A stretch of 47,730 nt of DNA from Phenylobacterium sp. (GCF_030693405.1 NZ_JAUYAW010000017.1:1-47730); one strand, 5' to 3'. Positions 17,612-27,865 are shown, counted from the stretch's first letter. Made by a program: numbers and translations. The notes: generated from the letters alone by a model not told the origin.

Positions 17612-18682
17612 CTAGGCCGCGCAGGCCTCGAAGCCGGCCTTGAGCTTGGCCTCATCCAGATTGCGGCCGATGAAGACCATCTTGCTGGACCTCGGCTCGC
17701 CCTCGCGCCAGTCCCGTTGGAAATCGCCCTCCAGGATCATGTGAACCGCCTGGAAGACCAGCCGGCGATCCTCGCCGGCCACGTCCAGAATGCCCTTGGC
17801 CCGCAGGATGTCGGGGCCCTGCTCCTGCAGGAGGGCGTTGAGCCAGTTGGTGACCCGGGTCCCGTTCAGGGGCTGATCGAAGGTCAGCGACACGCCGCGA
17901 ATGCCGGCCTCGGCCACATGGTCGTGGCCGTGGTCATGTCCATGATGGTGGTCGTGCCCATGGTCGTGCCCATGGTCGTGATCGTGGTCGCAGGACTCGT
18001 CATGCACATGGCCAGGCTCGCCGTGGGCCGGATTGAGGAATTCCGGGTCCAGGCCCGTGATCCGCTCCAGGTCGAAGCCGCCCCGACCCAGCACCGCCTC
18101 CAGCGGCACATTCGACCGCTGGGCGCGATGGATGGGCGCCAGGGGGTTGATCCGCCGGATCTGCGCCTCCACCGCCGCCAGCTCGGCCGGGGTCACCAGG
18201 TCGGTCTTGTTCAGGATGATCTGGTCGGCGAAGGCGATCTGCTCGACGGCCTCGTGGCTGTCGGCCAGGCGCAGGGGCAGGTGCTTGGCGTCCACCACCG
18301 TGGTCACCGAGTCCAGTTGCGCCTTGGCCCGGACGTCGTCATCGACGAAGAAGGTCTGGGCCACAGGGCCTGGGTCGGCCAGGCCCGTGGTCTCGACGAT
18401 GATGGCGTCGAACTTGCCCTTGCGCTTCATCAGGCCCGACAGGACGCGGATGAGGTCGCCGCGCACCGTGCAGCAGACGCAGCCATTGTTCATCTCGAAG
18501 ACTTCTTCGTCGGCGCCGACGATGAGGTCGTTATCGATGCCCACCTCGCCGAACTCGTTGACGATGACGGCATAGCGCTTGCCGTGGTCCTCGCTGAGGA
18601 TGCGATTGAGCAGGGTGGTCTTGCCGGCGCCGAGATAGCCGGTCAGGACGGTGACGGGGATTTTATCGGTCATGGGCCTCAT
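17612..18682 (-). CDS. CobW/COG0523 GTPase with His-rich metal-binding insert
   Basis: A 356-residue G3E-family metallochaperone GTPase. Walker A is [12 protein letters not shown] at the N-terminus; the metal-binding CxCC is in [21 protein letters not shown] gives guanine specificity. A long His/Asp run (about residues 226-251, [14 protein letters not shown]) links to the C-terminal CobW domain, suggesting zinc, cobalt or nickel handling. The ATG at 18682 has AGGGA about 5 bases upstream; another is at 18673. It is divergent from a DmeF-like metal exporter with a palindrome between them, suggesting metal-responsive control. Which metal is not determinable by sequence alone. Confidence 0.9.
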   Translation of the reverse strand: MRPMTDKIPVTVLTGYLGAGKTTLLNRILSEDHGKRYAVIVNEFGEVGIDNDLIVGADEEVFEMNNGCVCCTVRGDLIRVLSGLMKRKGKFDAIIVETTGLADPGPVAQTFFVDDDVRAKAQLDSVTTVVDAKHLPLRLADSHEAVEQIAFADQIILNKTDLVTPAELAAVEAQIRRINPLAPIHRAQRSNVPLEAVLGRGGFDLERITGLDPEFLNPAHGEPGHVHDESCDHDHDHGHDHGHDHHHGHDHGHDHVAEAGIRGVSLTFDQPLNGTRVTNWLNALLQEQGPDILRAKGILDVAGEDRRLVFQAVHMILEGDFQRDWREGEPRSSKMVFIGRNLDEAKLKAGFEACAA

Positions 18683-18742
18683 CTAATCCCTGACCCGGCC
18701 CGAGGGAACAGGCTGGGGCGCGGTTCGGCGCCTAAGACACCC

Positions 18743-18772
18743 TTGACCTGGGCCTGGACGTTATAGACTAAC
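18743..18772. promoter_or_regulatory. Palindrome in divergent metal-gene region
   Basis: GTTATAGACTAAC (18760-18772) is a 13-base imperfect dyad. Its left half GTTATA and right end TAAC resemble alphaproteobacterial Zur boxes (GTTATA-N-TATAAC core). A TTGACC at 18743-18748 could be a -35 element just upstream. It lies 43 bases before the GTG of the DmeF-like gene and about 78 bases from the cobW-family start. Regulator identity is inference. Confidence 0.35.
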
Positions 18773-18814
18773 ACCGTTCGCGCCACGTCGGGGCGCCGCC
18801 CCGGAAACGCCCCA

Positions 18815-19807
18815 GTGTCCAAGGACCAAGAGACAAGGACTGCGACGCCCGCGCCAGGCCCCCTGGACGGCTTCCGCGCCGACCGGGTCTATCTGGGCGC
18901 CGATCATGGACGCAACGAGCGGCGAGTCTGGCTGGCGGCGGGCATCTGCGCCCTCACCCTGACCGCCCAGCTGGCCGGCGGCCTGGCCTTCAATTCCATG
19001 GCCTTGGTGGCCGGCGGCATCCATATGGCCGCCCATGTGGCCGCGCTCAGCGTGGCCGGCCTCGCCTATCTGCTGGCCCGCCGCTACGCCGCCGACCGGC
19101 GTTTCAGCTTCGGGGCAGGCAAGGTGGGCTACCTGGCGGCCTTCGCCAATGCGGTCGCCCTGGGGATCACCGCACTGCTGCTGGCCGGCGAGAGCCTCAC
19201 CCACTTCAGCGGCGGCGCCGAGACCCACTTTCATGAGGCCTCGCAGCTCGCCGTGGCGGTCCTGGCCGTCAATCTCCTCTGCATGTGGCTGCTGCGCCCG
19301 GCCCGGGTCGCGCACGACCGCCAGGACGACGATGACGTCAATCTGCGCGGCGCCCATCTTCACCTGGCCGCCGATGTGGTGGTCTCCATACTCTCTATCG
19401 CAGGCCTGCTGGCGGGCGGGCGGCTGGGCTGGACCTGGGCTGATCCGCTGGCGGGGCTGCTTGGCGCCCTGCTGGTGGGCCGTTTCGCCTGGACCCTGGG
19501 GACCAGCGCCGGCGCCGTGTTGCTGGACATGACCCCGAGCCCCCGCCTGACCGGCGAGGTCCGCGGGCGGCTGGAGGCCCTGGGGGTCCGGCTGATCGAC
19601 CTGCATCTCTGGCGTCTGGGGCCTGGCCACCACGCCGCCATCGCCGTGGTGGACGATCCCGAAGGGCGTCCGGCCCAGACATTCCGCGCCCAACTGGCCG
19701 ACCTGGCCGGTCTCAGCCACCTGACCGTTGAGGTGCGCCACGCCCCGCGGGAAGAGTCCCGGGAATCCCCCGGGCCTGCGTTGACTCACCAGTCTGCGTC
19801 TGTATAA
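18815..19807 (+). CDS. Cation diffusion facilitator, DmeF-like metal exporter
   Basis: A 330-residue six-helix cation diffusion facilitator that exports divalent metal from the cytoplasm. GGIHMAAHVAALSVAGLAYL matches the DmeF (Co/Ni) branch, where helix 2 carries HxxxH instead of the usual HxxxD. Helix 5 carries HLAADVVVS (HxxxD). RFSFGAGKVGYLA and DVNLRGAHLHLAAD also fit that branch. The usual N-terminal His-rich start of DmeF is absent, and the common Asp before GxH is Gly. The start is GTG at 18815 with a weak ribosome site. Its 3' end contains the rplU promoter. Paired with the divergent cobW-family GTPase. Confidence 0.82.
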   Translation: MSKDQETRTATPAPGPLDGFRADRVYLGADHGRNERRVWLAAGICALTLTAQLAGGLAFNSMALVAGGIHMAAHVAALSVAGLAYLLARRYAADRRFSFGAGKVGYLAAFANAVALGITALLLAGESLTHFSGGAETHFHEASQLAVAVLAVNLLCMWLLRPARVAHDRQDDDDVNLRGAHLHLAADVVVSILSIAGLLAGGRLGWTWADPLAGLLGALLVGRFAWTLGTSAGAVLLDMTPSPRLTGEVRGRLEALGVRLIDLHLWRLGPGHHAAIAVVDDPEGRPAQTFRAQLADLAGLSHLTVEVRHAPREESRESPGPALTHQSASV

Positions 19808-19808
19808 G
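19781..19808 (+). promoter_or_regulatory. rplU-rpmA promoter (sigma70 type)
   Basis: TTGACT (19781-19786), a 16-base spacer, then TATAAG (19803-19808) preceded by TG. It sits inside the last codons of the DmeF-like gene and would start transcription near 19815, giving a leader of about 65 bases before rplU. Confidence 0.65.
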
Positions 19809-19819
19809 TCCGCGGCTCT

Positions 19820-19854
19820 CGCCCGCGGGGTTTCTCGCGGGCGTAATCCTTTTT
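19820..19854 (+). promoter_or_regulatory. Terminator-like hairpin in the rplU leader
   Basis: A perfect 8-bp stem CGCCCGCG / CGCGGGCG (19820-19827 with 19836-19843) with an 8-base loop is followed six bases later by TTTTT (19850-19854). An earlier CCGCGG (about 19810-19815) can pair with CCGCGG inside the left arm and loop, which would compete with the hairpin. This looks like a possible attenuator for the L21/L27 operon. No known L21-binding RNA family is claimed. Confidence 0.4.
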
Positions 19855-19878
19855 GTATTCAAGTCCAAGGCGCGAACC

Positions 19879-20454
19879 ATGTACGCGGTGATCAAGACCG
19901 GCGGCAAACAGTACCGGGTCCAACCTGGTGACCTGCTTGTGGTTGAAAAGCTGGATGGCGAACCCGGCGCGAACGTCGCGTTCGGCGACGTCCTGATGCT
20001 GGGCGACGGCGAGACCGTGACCCTCGGCGCCCCCGTGGTGGACGGCGCCAGCGTCGAGGCGACCCTGATCGAAACCCGCAAGGGCGAGAAGGTGAAGATC
20101 TTCAAGAAGATCCGTCGCCAGGGCTACCGCCGGACCCGCGGCCATCGCCAGTTCGAGAGCGTCCTGCGCGTCACCTCGATCGCCGGCGTCGGCAAGACCG
20201 ACAAGTGGGACGGCGAGGTCGACCTGACCCCGAAGTCCGTGTTGGACGCCCGGGCCCGCGGCCTGAGCACCGAAGTCCGCGCGCCGGTCGAGGCCAAGCC
20301 GGCCAAGGTCGCCGCTGAGCCCGCCGACGAGGCCGAGGCCCCCAAGGCCGCCGCCAAGCCGAAGGCCGACAAGGCGGCCCCCAAGGCTGACGCGGGCGAA
20401 AAGAAGGCTGCGCCGAAGAAGGCCGCCGCCAAGAAGGAATCGGACGCCGAATAG
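19879..20454 (+). CDS. rplU: 50S ribosomal protein L21 with long basic tail
   Basis: A 191-residue protein. Residues 1-102 are a standard L21 that binds 23S rRNA: MYAVIKTGGKQYRVQPGD, KIRRQGYRRTRGHRQ. A further 90 or so residues follow, first with DLTPKSVLDARARGL and then a low-complexity Ala/Lys/Pro tail ending KKAAAKKESDAE. L21 is normally about 100 residues, so the tail nearly doubles it; similar Ala/Lys tails occur in some alphaproteobacterial L21 proteins. rpmA follows after 25 bases. Confidence 0.95.
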   Translation: MYAVIKTGGKQYRVQPGDLLVVEKLDGEPGANVAFGDVLMLGDGETVTLGAPVVDGASVEATLIETRKGEKVKIFKKIRRQGYRRTRGHRQFESVLRVTSIAGVGKTDKWDGEVDLTPKSVLDARARGLSTEVRAPVEAKPAKVAAEPADEAEAPKAAAKPKADKAAPKADAGEKKAAPKKAAAKKESDAE

Positions 20455-20479
20455 GCGTCCCACGGTTTAGGAGAGCACC

Positions 20480-20752
20480 ATGGCTCACAAGAAATCTGGC
20501 GGTTCGTCGCGCAACGGTCGCGACTCGGCTGGCCGTCGCCTCGGCGTAAAGAAGTTCGGCGGCGAAGCTGTGCTGGCCGGCAACATCATCGTGCGCCAGC
20601 GCGGCACCAAGTATTACCCGGGCGCAAATGTGGGCATTGGTCGCGACCATACCCTCTTCGCGCTTGAGACCGGCGCGGTGAAGTTCATCACCAAGCGCGA
20701 CGACCGCACCTATGTGACGGTGGTCCAGGCGGAGATGGCCGCCGCCGAATAG
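20480..20752 (+). CDS. rpmA: 50S ribosomal protein L27
   Basis: A 90-residue L27, located near the peptidyl-transferase centre. It begins [16 protein letters not shown], so it has the ordinary N-terminus with no Firmicutes-type cleaved leader, and continues LGVKKFGGE and [26 protein letters not shown] lies about 7 bases before the ATG. Co-transcribed with rplU and ended by the strong terminator downstream. Confidence 0.97.
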   Translation: MAHKKSGGSSRNGRDSAGRRLGVKKFGGEAVLAGNIIVRQRGTKYYPGANVGIGRDHTLFALETGAVKFITKRDDRTYVTVVQAEMAAAE

Positions 20753-20816
20753 GCGGACCGCCTCTCTCCCGGTTCCGCCTCTCACGCACTGAGGCGGACC
20801 GGACAGGAAAACTCCG

Positions 20817-20850
20817 AACGGGGAGTCCGGCCGCCGGACTCCCCGTTTTC
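20817..20850 (+). terminator. Rho-independent terminator after rplU-rpmA
   Basis: A 14-bp perfect stem (AACGGGGAGTCCGG with CCGGACTCCCCGTT) and a 3-base loop, followed by TTTTCGTTTTCC. It closes the L21/L27 operon. Confidence 0.92.
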
Positions 20851-20890
20851 GTTTTCCAAGGGCTCCCGTCAGAGGGGCCGGGAGGATCAG

Positions 20891-21427
20891 ATGAGCATTC
20901 CAGCCGACGGGCCGCCCGTCATCGCCACGTCCCGGTTACGGTTGCGCGCGCCCCGGGCCGCCGATGCGCCGAAGATCGCCGCCCTGGCCAATGATCCGGA
21001 CGTGGCGCGGATGACGACCCGCATGCCGCACCCCTACAGTCTGGCCGACGCCGAGACCTTTCTGGAGGCCTGCGCGAGCCAGGATCCGGCGCGGGAGACC
21101 GTGTTCGCCATTGAGCAGGATGGCGAAGGGCTGGTGGGTATGCTGGGTTTTCATCCGGACGAGGACGGCCGCACGGAGCTCGGCTACTGGCTCGGCCGGC
21201 CGCACTGGGGCCAGGGCCTGGCCACCGAGGCGGCTGGGGCCGCCCTGGTCTGGGCGGGTCTGGGCTGGAAGCGGCGTTACCTGCTGGCCGGCCACTTCGC
21301 CGACAACCCGGCCTCGGGCCAGGTGCTGTGCAAGACCGGCTTTCTCTATACCGGCGACGTGGTCCTGCGCCATTCGCTGGCCCGGGGCGCGCCGGCGCCC
21401 ACTCGCATGATGGTCTGGCTCGCCTAG
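20891..21427 (+). CDS. GNAT-family N-acetyltransferase (RimJ/RimL-like)
   Basis: A 178-residue acetyl-CoA-dependent acetyltransferase. TSRLRLRAPRAADAPKIAAL is the typical RimJ/RimL opening, ELGYWLGRPHWGQGLATEAA carries the acetyl-CoA pyrophosphate loop, and NPASGQVLCKTGF is the usual C-terminal motif. The acceptor may be a ribosomal-protein N-terminus or another amine; sequence does not decide. GGGAGG precedes the ATG. It sits between L27 and obg, two translation-related genes. Confidence 0.9.
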   Translation: MSIPADGPPVIATSRLRLRAPRAADAPKIAALANDPDVARMTTRMPHPYSLADAETFLEACASQDPARETVFAIEQDGEGLVGMLGFHPDEDGRTELGYWLGRPHWGQGLATEAAGAALVWAGLGWKRRYLLAGHFADNPASGQVLCKTGFLYTGDVVLRHSLARGAPAPTRMMVWLA

Positions 21428-23670
<2,243 letters not shown>

Positions 23671-23761
23671 GGCTGCGAGCGCCCTCGCAAGCCTTGAATT
23701 GCCCGGTCGCCGAAAGGGGCCTAGGTAAGGCTCATCCTGAGCATAACTGACGGATCGGACG

Positions 23762-25327
23762 ATGGACGGGGCGAGGCCAGACAGGCAGGACCAGCGCGGC
23801 GCGCGCCTGACGGCGCTGAGCCCGGGCATGGCCATTCCCTATGGCGGCGATCGCCTGGCGATCGTCGACGACGCCCTCGCCGCCCGCTTCCAGGCCGGCG
23901 ACCGGCTGATCATCCTGCAGGACACGGGCGACCTGTTGCATGTGCCGGCCGCTGAGCAGGCCATCGCTCAGGAAGCCGTCAGCCGGGCCCAGGCCGCCTT
24001 CGCCCGCATGGGGGAAATCGGCGACGACAAGATCAGCGCTTTTTTTGACGCCTTCGCCGCGCGCCTGGCCACGGACTCCGTCTGGGACGCCATCGCCGCG
24101 GCCAACGCCGAGGACCTGACCGGCGCGCAGAGCCGGGGCCGTTCCACCACGCGCCTCGCCCTCAGCTGCCAGATGCGTGACGACATGATCGCTGGCCTGC
24201 GGGCCTGGCGGGACGCCGCGCCCGCCCGGGGCCGGGTGATTGACGCCGTCGACCATGACGGCTGGCGGGTGGAGCAGGTGACCGCCCCCCTCGGCGTCGT
24301 AGCCTTCGTCTTCGAGGGCCGGCCCAATGTGTTCGCCGACGCCACAGGCATGCTGCGGGCCGGCAACACCGTGGTCTTCCGGATCGGCTCCGACGCCCTG
24401 CGCACAGCCCGCGCCATTGTCGAGGGCGCCCTGGATCCGGCCCTGGATGAGGCCGGTCTGCCCGCGGGCGCGGCAGTCTTGCTGGATTCCCCGGCCCATG
24501 CCGCCGGCTGGGCCATGTTCGCCGACTCCCGGCTTGGCCTGGCGGTCGCCCGCGGCTCAGGCCCTGCGGTCACCCAGCTGGGGGGCGTGGCCCGGCAGGC
24601 CGGCGTGCCCGTCAGCCTGCATGGGACCGGCGGCGCCTGGATGACGGCCGACGCCGCGGCTGACCCAGAGCGCCTGTTCGCCGCCGTCTTCCATTCCCTG
24701 GACCGCAAGGTCTGCAACACGCTCAACGTCTTCTGCGTCACCCGCGACGCGGCCGAGACCCTCGTCCCCATCTTCCTCTCGGCCCTCGACGCCGCCGCCG
24801 CCCGCCGAGGCCACGGGGTGAAGCTGCATGTGGTCGAGGGCGACGAGGCGGTTCTGCCGCAGGCCTGGCGCCTCGCCAGGGTTCAGGTGTCCCGCGCCGA
24901 AGGCCTGAGCGACGAGGCCAAGGTCGATCTCCTGCCGCTGGCCGAGCTGGGTCGCGAATGGGAGTGGGAAGAGACGCCCGAGCTGACCCTGAAGGTCGTG
25001 GATGACCTCGGCCACGCCATCAGCCTGTTCAACCGCTACAGCCCGCAGTTCTGCGCTAGCCTGATCAGCGAGGACGCCGAGGCCCAGGCCCGCTTCTACG
25101 CCAGCCTCAACGCCCCCTTCGTGGGCGACGGCTTCACCCGCTGGGTGGACGGCCAGTATGCGCTGAACAAGCCCGAGCTTGGCCTGTCCAACTGGGAATT
25201 CGGCCGGTTGTTCGCCCGGGGCGGCGTGCTGGCCGGCGACGGGGTGTTCACCGTCCGGGCCCGGGTGCGGCAGAGCGACATCCATCTGGATCGCGGCGGG
25301 GCGCCCACCCCCGCCCGCCGCGCCTGA
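23762..25327 (+). CDS. proA: Glutamate-5-semialdehyde dehydrogenase with extended N-terminus
   Basis: A 521-residue aldehyde dehydrogenase superfamily enzyme that reduces glutamyl phosphate to the semialdehyde for proline synthesis. The catalytic Cys is C318 in DRKVCNTLNVF. FVFEGRPNVFADATGMLRAGNTVV and PFVGDGFTRWVDGQYALNKPELGLSNWEFGR match ProA, as does adjacency to proB. It is about 100 residues longer than usual ProA; the extra N-terminal part (about 1-75) has a strand-rich segment PYGGDRLAIVDDALAARFQA and no family I recognise. The frame from 23762 is continuous, and no equally good later start restores normal length. Confidence 0.88.
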   Translation: MDGARPDRQDQRGARLTALSPGMAIPYGGDRLAIVDDALAARFQAGDRLIILQDTGDLLHVPAAEQAIAQEAVSRAQAAFARMGEIGDDKISAFFDAFAARLATDSVWDAIAAANAEDLTGAQSRGRSTTRLALSCQMRDDMIAGLRAWRDAAPARGRVIDAVDHDGWRVEQVTAPLGVVAFVFEGRPNVFADATGMLRAGNTVVFRIGSDALRTARAIVEGALDPALDEAGLPAGAAVLLDSPAHAAGWAMFADSRLGLAVARGSGPAVTQLGGVARQAGVPVSLHGTGGAWMTADAAADPERLFAAVFHSLDRKVCNTLNVFCVTRDAAETLVPIFLSALDAAAARRGHGVKLHVVEGDEAVLPQAWRLARVQVSRAEGLSDEAKVDLLPLAELGREWEWEETPELTLKVVDDLGHAISLFNRYSPQFCASLISEDAEAQARFYASLNAPFVGDGFTRWVDGQYALNKPELGLSNWEFGRLFARGGVLAGDGVFTVRARVRQSDIHLDRGGAPTPARRA

Positions 25328-25338
25328 GGCCGATCGCC

Positions 25339-25998
25339 ATGTGGTTCGCCGGCCCTGCCCGCCGACTGCCCGCCGCTGGTCGGCCAGGGGCCCTGCGCCT
25401 GGGCTTCCACCTGGAGCCGGGGATGCGGGTGGGCCTGTTCGGGGGCTCCTTCAATCCGGCCCATGAGGGACACGCCCATGTGGCCGAGACCGCCCGGCGG
25501 CGGCTTGGCCTGGATCTGGTGGTCTGGTTGGTCTCACCGCAGAATCCGCTGAAGTCGGCCCACGAGACCGCACCCCTGGCCACGCGCCTGGCCGGCGCCC
25601 AGGCCTTCGCTCGGCAGCGCGGCATGGCCGTCTCCGACGCTGAGACCCGGCTGGGTTCGCGCTACACCATCGATACGGTGCGGGCGCTCAAGGCCCGATT
25701 TCCGGGGGTCGATTTCGTCTGGATCATGGGCGCCGACAGCCTGGCGACCTTTCACCGCTGGCGCGGCTGGACCCAGATCATGGCTGAGACGCCGGTGGCC
25801 GTGGTCTCGCGGCCCTGGATCTCCCTGAAGAGCCGGACCTCCCCGGCCGCCCGGCGCTTCGCCCGCCACCGGATCGCCTCGGCCCAGGCCCGCCGCCTGC
25901 CGGGCCTGGCCCCGCCAGCCTGGGTCTTCCTCCGCGGGCCATTGAATTTCCAGTCCTCCACCGCCCTGCGCGAACGGATGCGACCCACCGACCTGTGA
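25339..25998 (+). CDS. nadD: Nicotinate-nucleotide adenylyltransferase
   Basis: Up to 219 residues. RVGLFGGSFNPAHEGHAHVA is the adenylyltransferase nucleotide-binding motif, WIMGADSLATFHRW the substrate region, and FQSSTALRERM the C-terminal phosphate loop. It makes deamido-NAD from nicotinate mononucleotide. Two starts are possible: 25339 (GAGG upstream, about 28-residue extension) or 25423, right before RVGLFGG with GGAG 7 bases upstream. Alphaproteobacterial NadD often has a short extension, so I give the longer form. Confidence 0.9.
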   Translation: MWFAGPARRLPAAGRPGALRLGFHLEPGMRVGLFGGSFNPAHEGHAHVAETARRRLGLDLVVWLVSPQNPLKSAHETAPLATRLAGAQAFARQRGMAVSDAETRLGSRYTIDTVRALKARFPGVDFVWIMGADSLATFHRWRGWTQIMAETPVAVVSRPWISLKSRTSPAARRFARHRIASAQARRLPGLAPPAWVFLRGPLNFQSSTALRERMRPTDL

Positions 25999-26014
25999 CA
26001 TCTGCACATGGCCC

Positions 26015-26043
26015 CTGACCGGGGCGCTCAATCGTGCTATGAT
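26015..26043 (+). promoter_or_regulatory. Promoter upstream of rsfS
   Basis: CTGACC (26015-26020), 17 bases, then TATGAT (26038-26043) with an extended -10 TG two bases before. Transcription would start near 26050, giving a short leader to the rsfS ribosome site at 26062-26068. Confidence 0.5.
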
Positions 26044-26075
26044 GGTCTTTGCGTGGACTTTAGAGGAGTTTCCCG

Positions 26076-26495
26076 CTGAATAGTGAAGCCGCGCAGCGCG
26101 CGCAGGAGACCGCCGGCTCAGCCGTCGGATCCTCGGACGTCCAGGCCAGAATCGAGGCCCTGGAGCAACTTATACTGAGCCGCCTCGACGAGGATCAGGC
26201 CCAGGACGTGGTGGTCATCGACCTGACGGGCAAGAGTGCGGTGGCCGATGGGCTGATCGTGGCTTCTGGCCGGTCGCAGCGTCATGTGGGCGCCATCGCC
26301 GATCACCTGCTGCGCGCCCTCAAGGAGCATGGCTATGGCCGCGCCCGGGTCGAGGGCATGCCGCACTGTGACTGGGTGTTGATCGACACCGGCGACATCA
26401 TCGTCCACCTGTTCCGTCCCGAAGTCCGCAGCTTCTACAATATCGAGAAGATCTGGTCCCTGGACGCTTCGGGCCACGCCGTCCCCACATCCTGA
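26076..26495 (+). CDS. rsfS: Ribosome silencing factor RsfS, probable CTG start
   Basis: A 139-residue RsfS (Iojap family), which binds L14 and blocks subunit joining when nutrients are low. Core motifs: VVVIDLTGKSAVADGLIVASG, HCDWVLIDTGDIIVHLFRPEVRSFYNIEKIW. The conserved lead-in LEQLILSRLDEDQAQD lies upstream of the first conventional in-frame start (GTG 26208), and an in-frame TAG closes the frame at 26061. No ATG, GTG or TTG occurs between. The CTG at 26076 has a strong GAGGAG 7 bases before it and is the best start. An alternative is CTG 26175 (GGAG 9 bases upstream). rlmH follows after 10 bases. Confidence 0.8.
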   Translation: MNSEAAQRAQETAGSAVGSSDVQARIEALEQLILSRLDEDQAQDVVVIDLTGKSAVADGLIVASGRSQRHVGAIADHLLRALKEHGYGRARVEGMPHCDWVLIDTGDIIVHLFRPEVRSFYNIEKIWSLDASGHAVPTS

Positions 26496-26505
26496 CGAGG
26501 CGGAC

Positions 26506-26970
26506 TTGCGGGTCGTGATCCTCGCCGTGGGCCGTCTGGCCCGCGCGCCGGAGACCGAGCTCGTGCGCCTCTATGCCGACCGCGCCACCGCCGCGGGCCG
26601 GGCCCTGGGCCTTGGTCCGGTTGAGATCGTCGAGGTGGAAGGCCGCAAGCCCGGCAAGGCCGCCGAGGCCGAGGCCCTGCGCCCTCATTTCAAGGACGCC
26701 CACGTCCTGGTCTGTGACGAGCATGGCCAGTCGCGGACCTCCCGGGCCTTCGCCGAGGAGATCGCCCGCCTGCGGGATGACGGAACCCGGCGGCTCGTCC
26801 TGGTGATCGGCGGCGCGGACGGCCTCGATCCGGCCCTGATGGGCGAGGCCCAGGGACGGATGGCCTTTGGTCCCCAGACCTGGCCCCACGCCCTGGTCCG
26901 GGCCATGCTCGCTGAGCAGGTTTATCGCGCCGTCACCATCCTGGCCGGGAGCCCCTACCATCGTGACTGA
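26506..26970 (+). CDS. rlmH: 23S rRNA pseudouridine-1915 N3-methyltransferase RlmH
   Basis: A 154-residue SPOUT methyltransferase that methylates pseudouridine 1915 in helix 69 of 23S rRNA on the 70S ribosome. LVLVIGGADGLDPALMGEAQ carries the SAM-binding knot, and the protein ends in AGSPYHRD, the usual terminal His/Tyr region. The start is TTG at 26506 with GAGG 5 bases before it. The next gene starts inside its end (8-base overlap). Confidence 0.94.
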   Translation: MRVVILAVGRLARAPETELVRLYADRATAAGRALGLGPVEIVEVEGRKPGKAAEAEALRPHFKDAHVLVCDEHGQSRTSRAFAEEIARLRDDGTRRLVLVIGGADGLDPALMGEAQGRMAFGPQTWPHALVRAMLAEQVYRAVTILAGSPYHRD

Positions 26971-27865
26971 GGCCTGGGTTCAAGCGCGCGGCAGAGCTGT
27001 CACAGGGCTGATCCTGGCCATGGGTCTGGCCGGCGTGAGCCTCGTCGTCGCCGTCGCCGCCCCGGCCGGCGGGCTGCGGCTGGAGACCCTGGACGCCCGT
27101 GAGCAGGCCCTCAACGCCGAACGCGGCGAGAACGACAACCAGCTCGCCCGCCTGCTGTCGGTCCTGCAGCAGTTGCGCCAGGACCCGCCGCCGGCCTTGC
27201 TTGTGAAACCCGATGACGCCCGTGACGCGGTGCGGGCCGCCATACTCGTCAAGGCCATGACGCCGGAGCTGCAACGCCGCGCCATGGTCTACGCCGCCGA
27301 GGCCACCGATCTTGCCCGGCAGCGGCGCCTGGCAGCGGTCGCCAGCGAGAGCCTGTTCACCGCAGAGAGCGAGCGCGCCGAGGCCAGGCCTACGCCTGAG
27401 GCGGTGGATCCGAGCGGCGCGGCCCTGCGAGGCTACGCCACGGCCCCGGCGGAGGGTCTGTTCGACGGCCCCCTGCAAGCGCCTGAAATTCTATTGCCCC
27501 CGGCTGAGGGGGCGGTGACCCACAAGTTCGGCGAGGCCCTGCATGGAACAGCAAGGCATCAGGGACAGACGATCCTCACCGCTCGGGGCGCCCGTGTACA
27601 AAGTCCGGGCGCCGGGCTGGTGCAGTATGTGGGACCGGTGCGTGGATGGGGCGTCATCTTGATCTTAAGGATGAGCGGTGGATACCATCTGGTTCTGGCG
27701 GGCCTCGATCGCGTGAGCGTCGAGGTCGGGCAGACGGTGGCGGCGGGCGCGCCGGTGGGCTGGATGGCCGACGACGGCGCAACGTCCTCGGAACTCTATC
27801 TTGAGGTCCGCGAGAAGGGCGCGCCGGTGGACCCTGCGCGCTGGCTAAAAAAAGAAGCGGGCTGA
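26963..27865 (+). CDS. LytM/M23-domain amidase activator, EnvC-like
   Basis: About 300 residues. An N-terminal membrane or signal segment (about 15-35) is followed by a short helical region, then a C-terminal LytM domain (about 195-300) with THKFGEALHGTARHQGQTI, GAGLVQYVGPVRGWG and EVREKGAPVDPARWL. The zinc-binding His residues of active M23 peptidases are missing: HLHFE is SELYLEV, and the YAHL position is LAGL. This is the EnvC/LdpF pattern, so it probably activates a cell-wall amidase at division rather than cutting peptidoglycan. The start is GTG at 26963, overlapping rlmH; the frame upstream of it is read through rlmH and is not real. Confidence 0.8.
   Translation: MTEAWVQARGRAVTGLILAMGLAGVSLVVAVAAPAGGLRLETLDAREQALNAERGENDNQLARLLSVLQQLRQDPPPALLVKPDDARDAVRAAILVKAMTPELQRRAMVYAAEATDLARQRRLAAVASESLFTAESERAEARPTPEAVDPSGAALRGYATAPAEGLFDGPLQAPEILLPPAEGAVTHKFGEALHGTARHQGQTILTARGARVQSPGAGLVQYVGPVRGWGVILILRMSGGYHLVLAGLDRVSVEVGQTVAAGAPVGWMADDGATSSELYLEVREKGAPVDPARWLKKEAG

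Noticed and set aside
17925..18005. Short tandem-like repeats (CATGGTCGTGCC type)
   Set aside because: They encode the His/Asp metal-binding run of the CobW-family GTPase and need no separate repeat explanation.
20290..20450. Repetitive AAGGCC/GCC-rich tract
   Set aside because: It is the Ala/Lys tail of L21 rather than a mobile or structural repeat.
26208..26495. rsfS starting at GTG 26208
   Set aside because: It would remove the conserved LEQLILSRLDEDQAQD region and has no good ribosome site; the upstream frame with CTG 26076 fits better.
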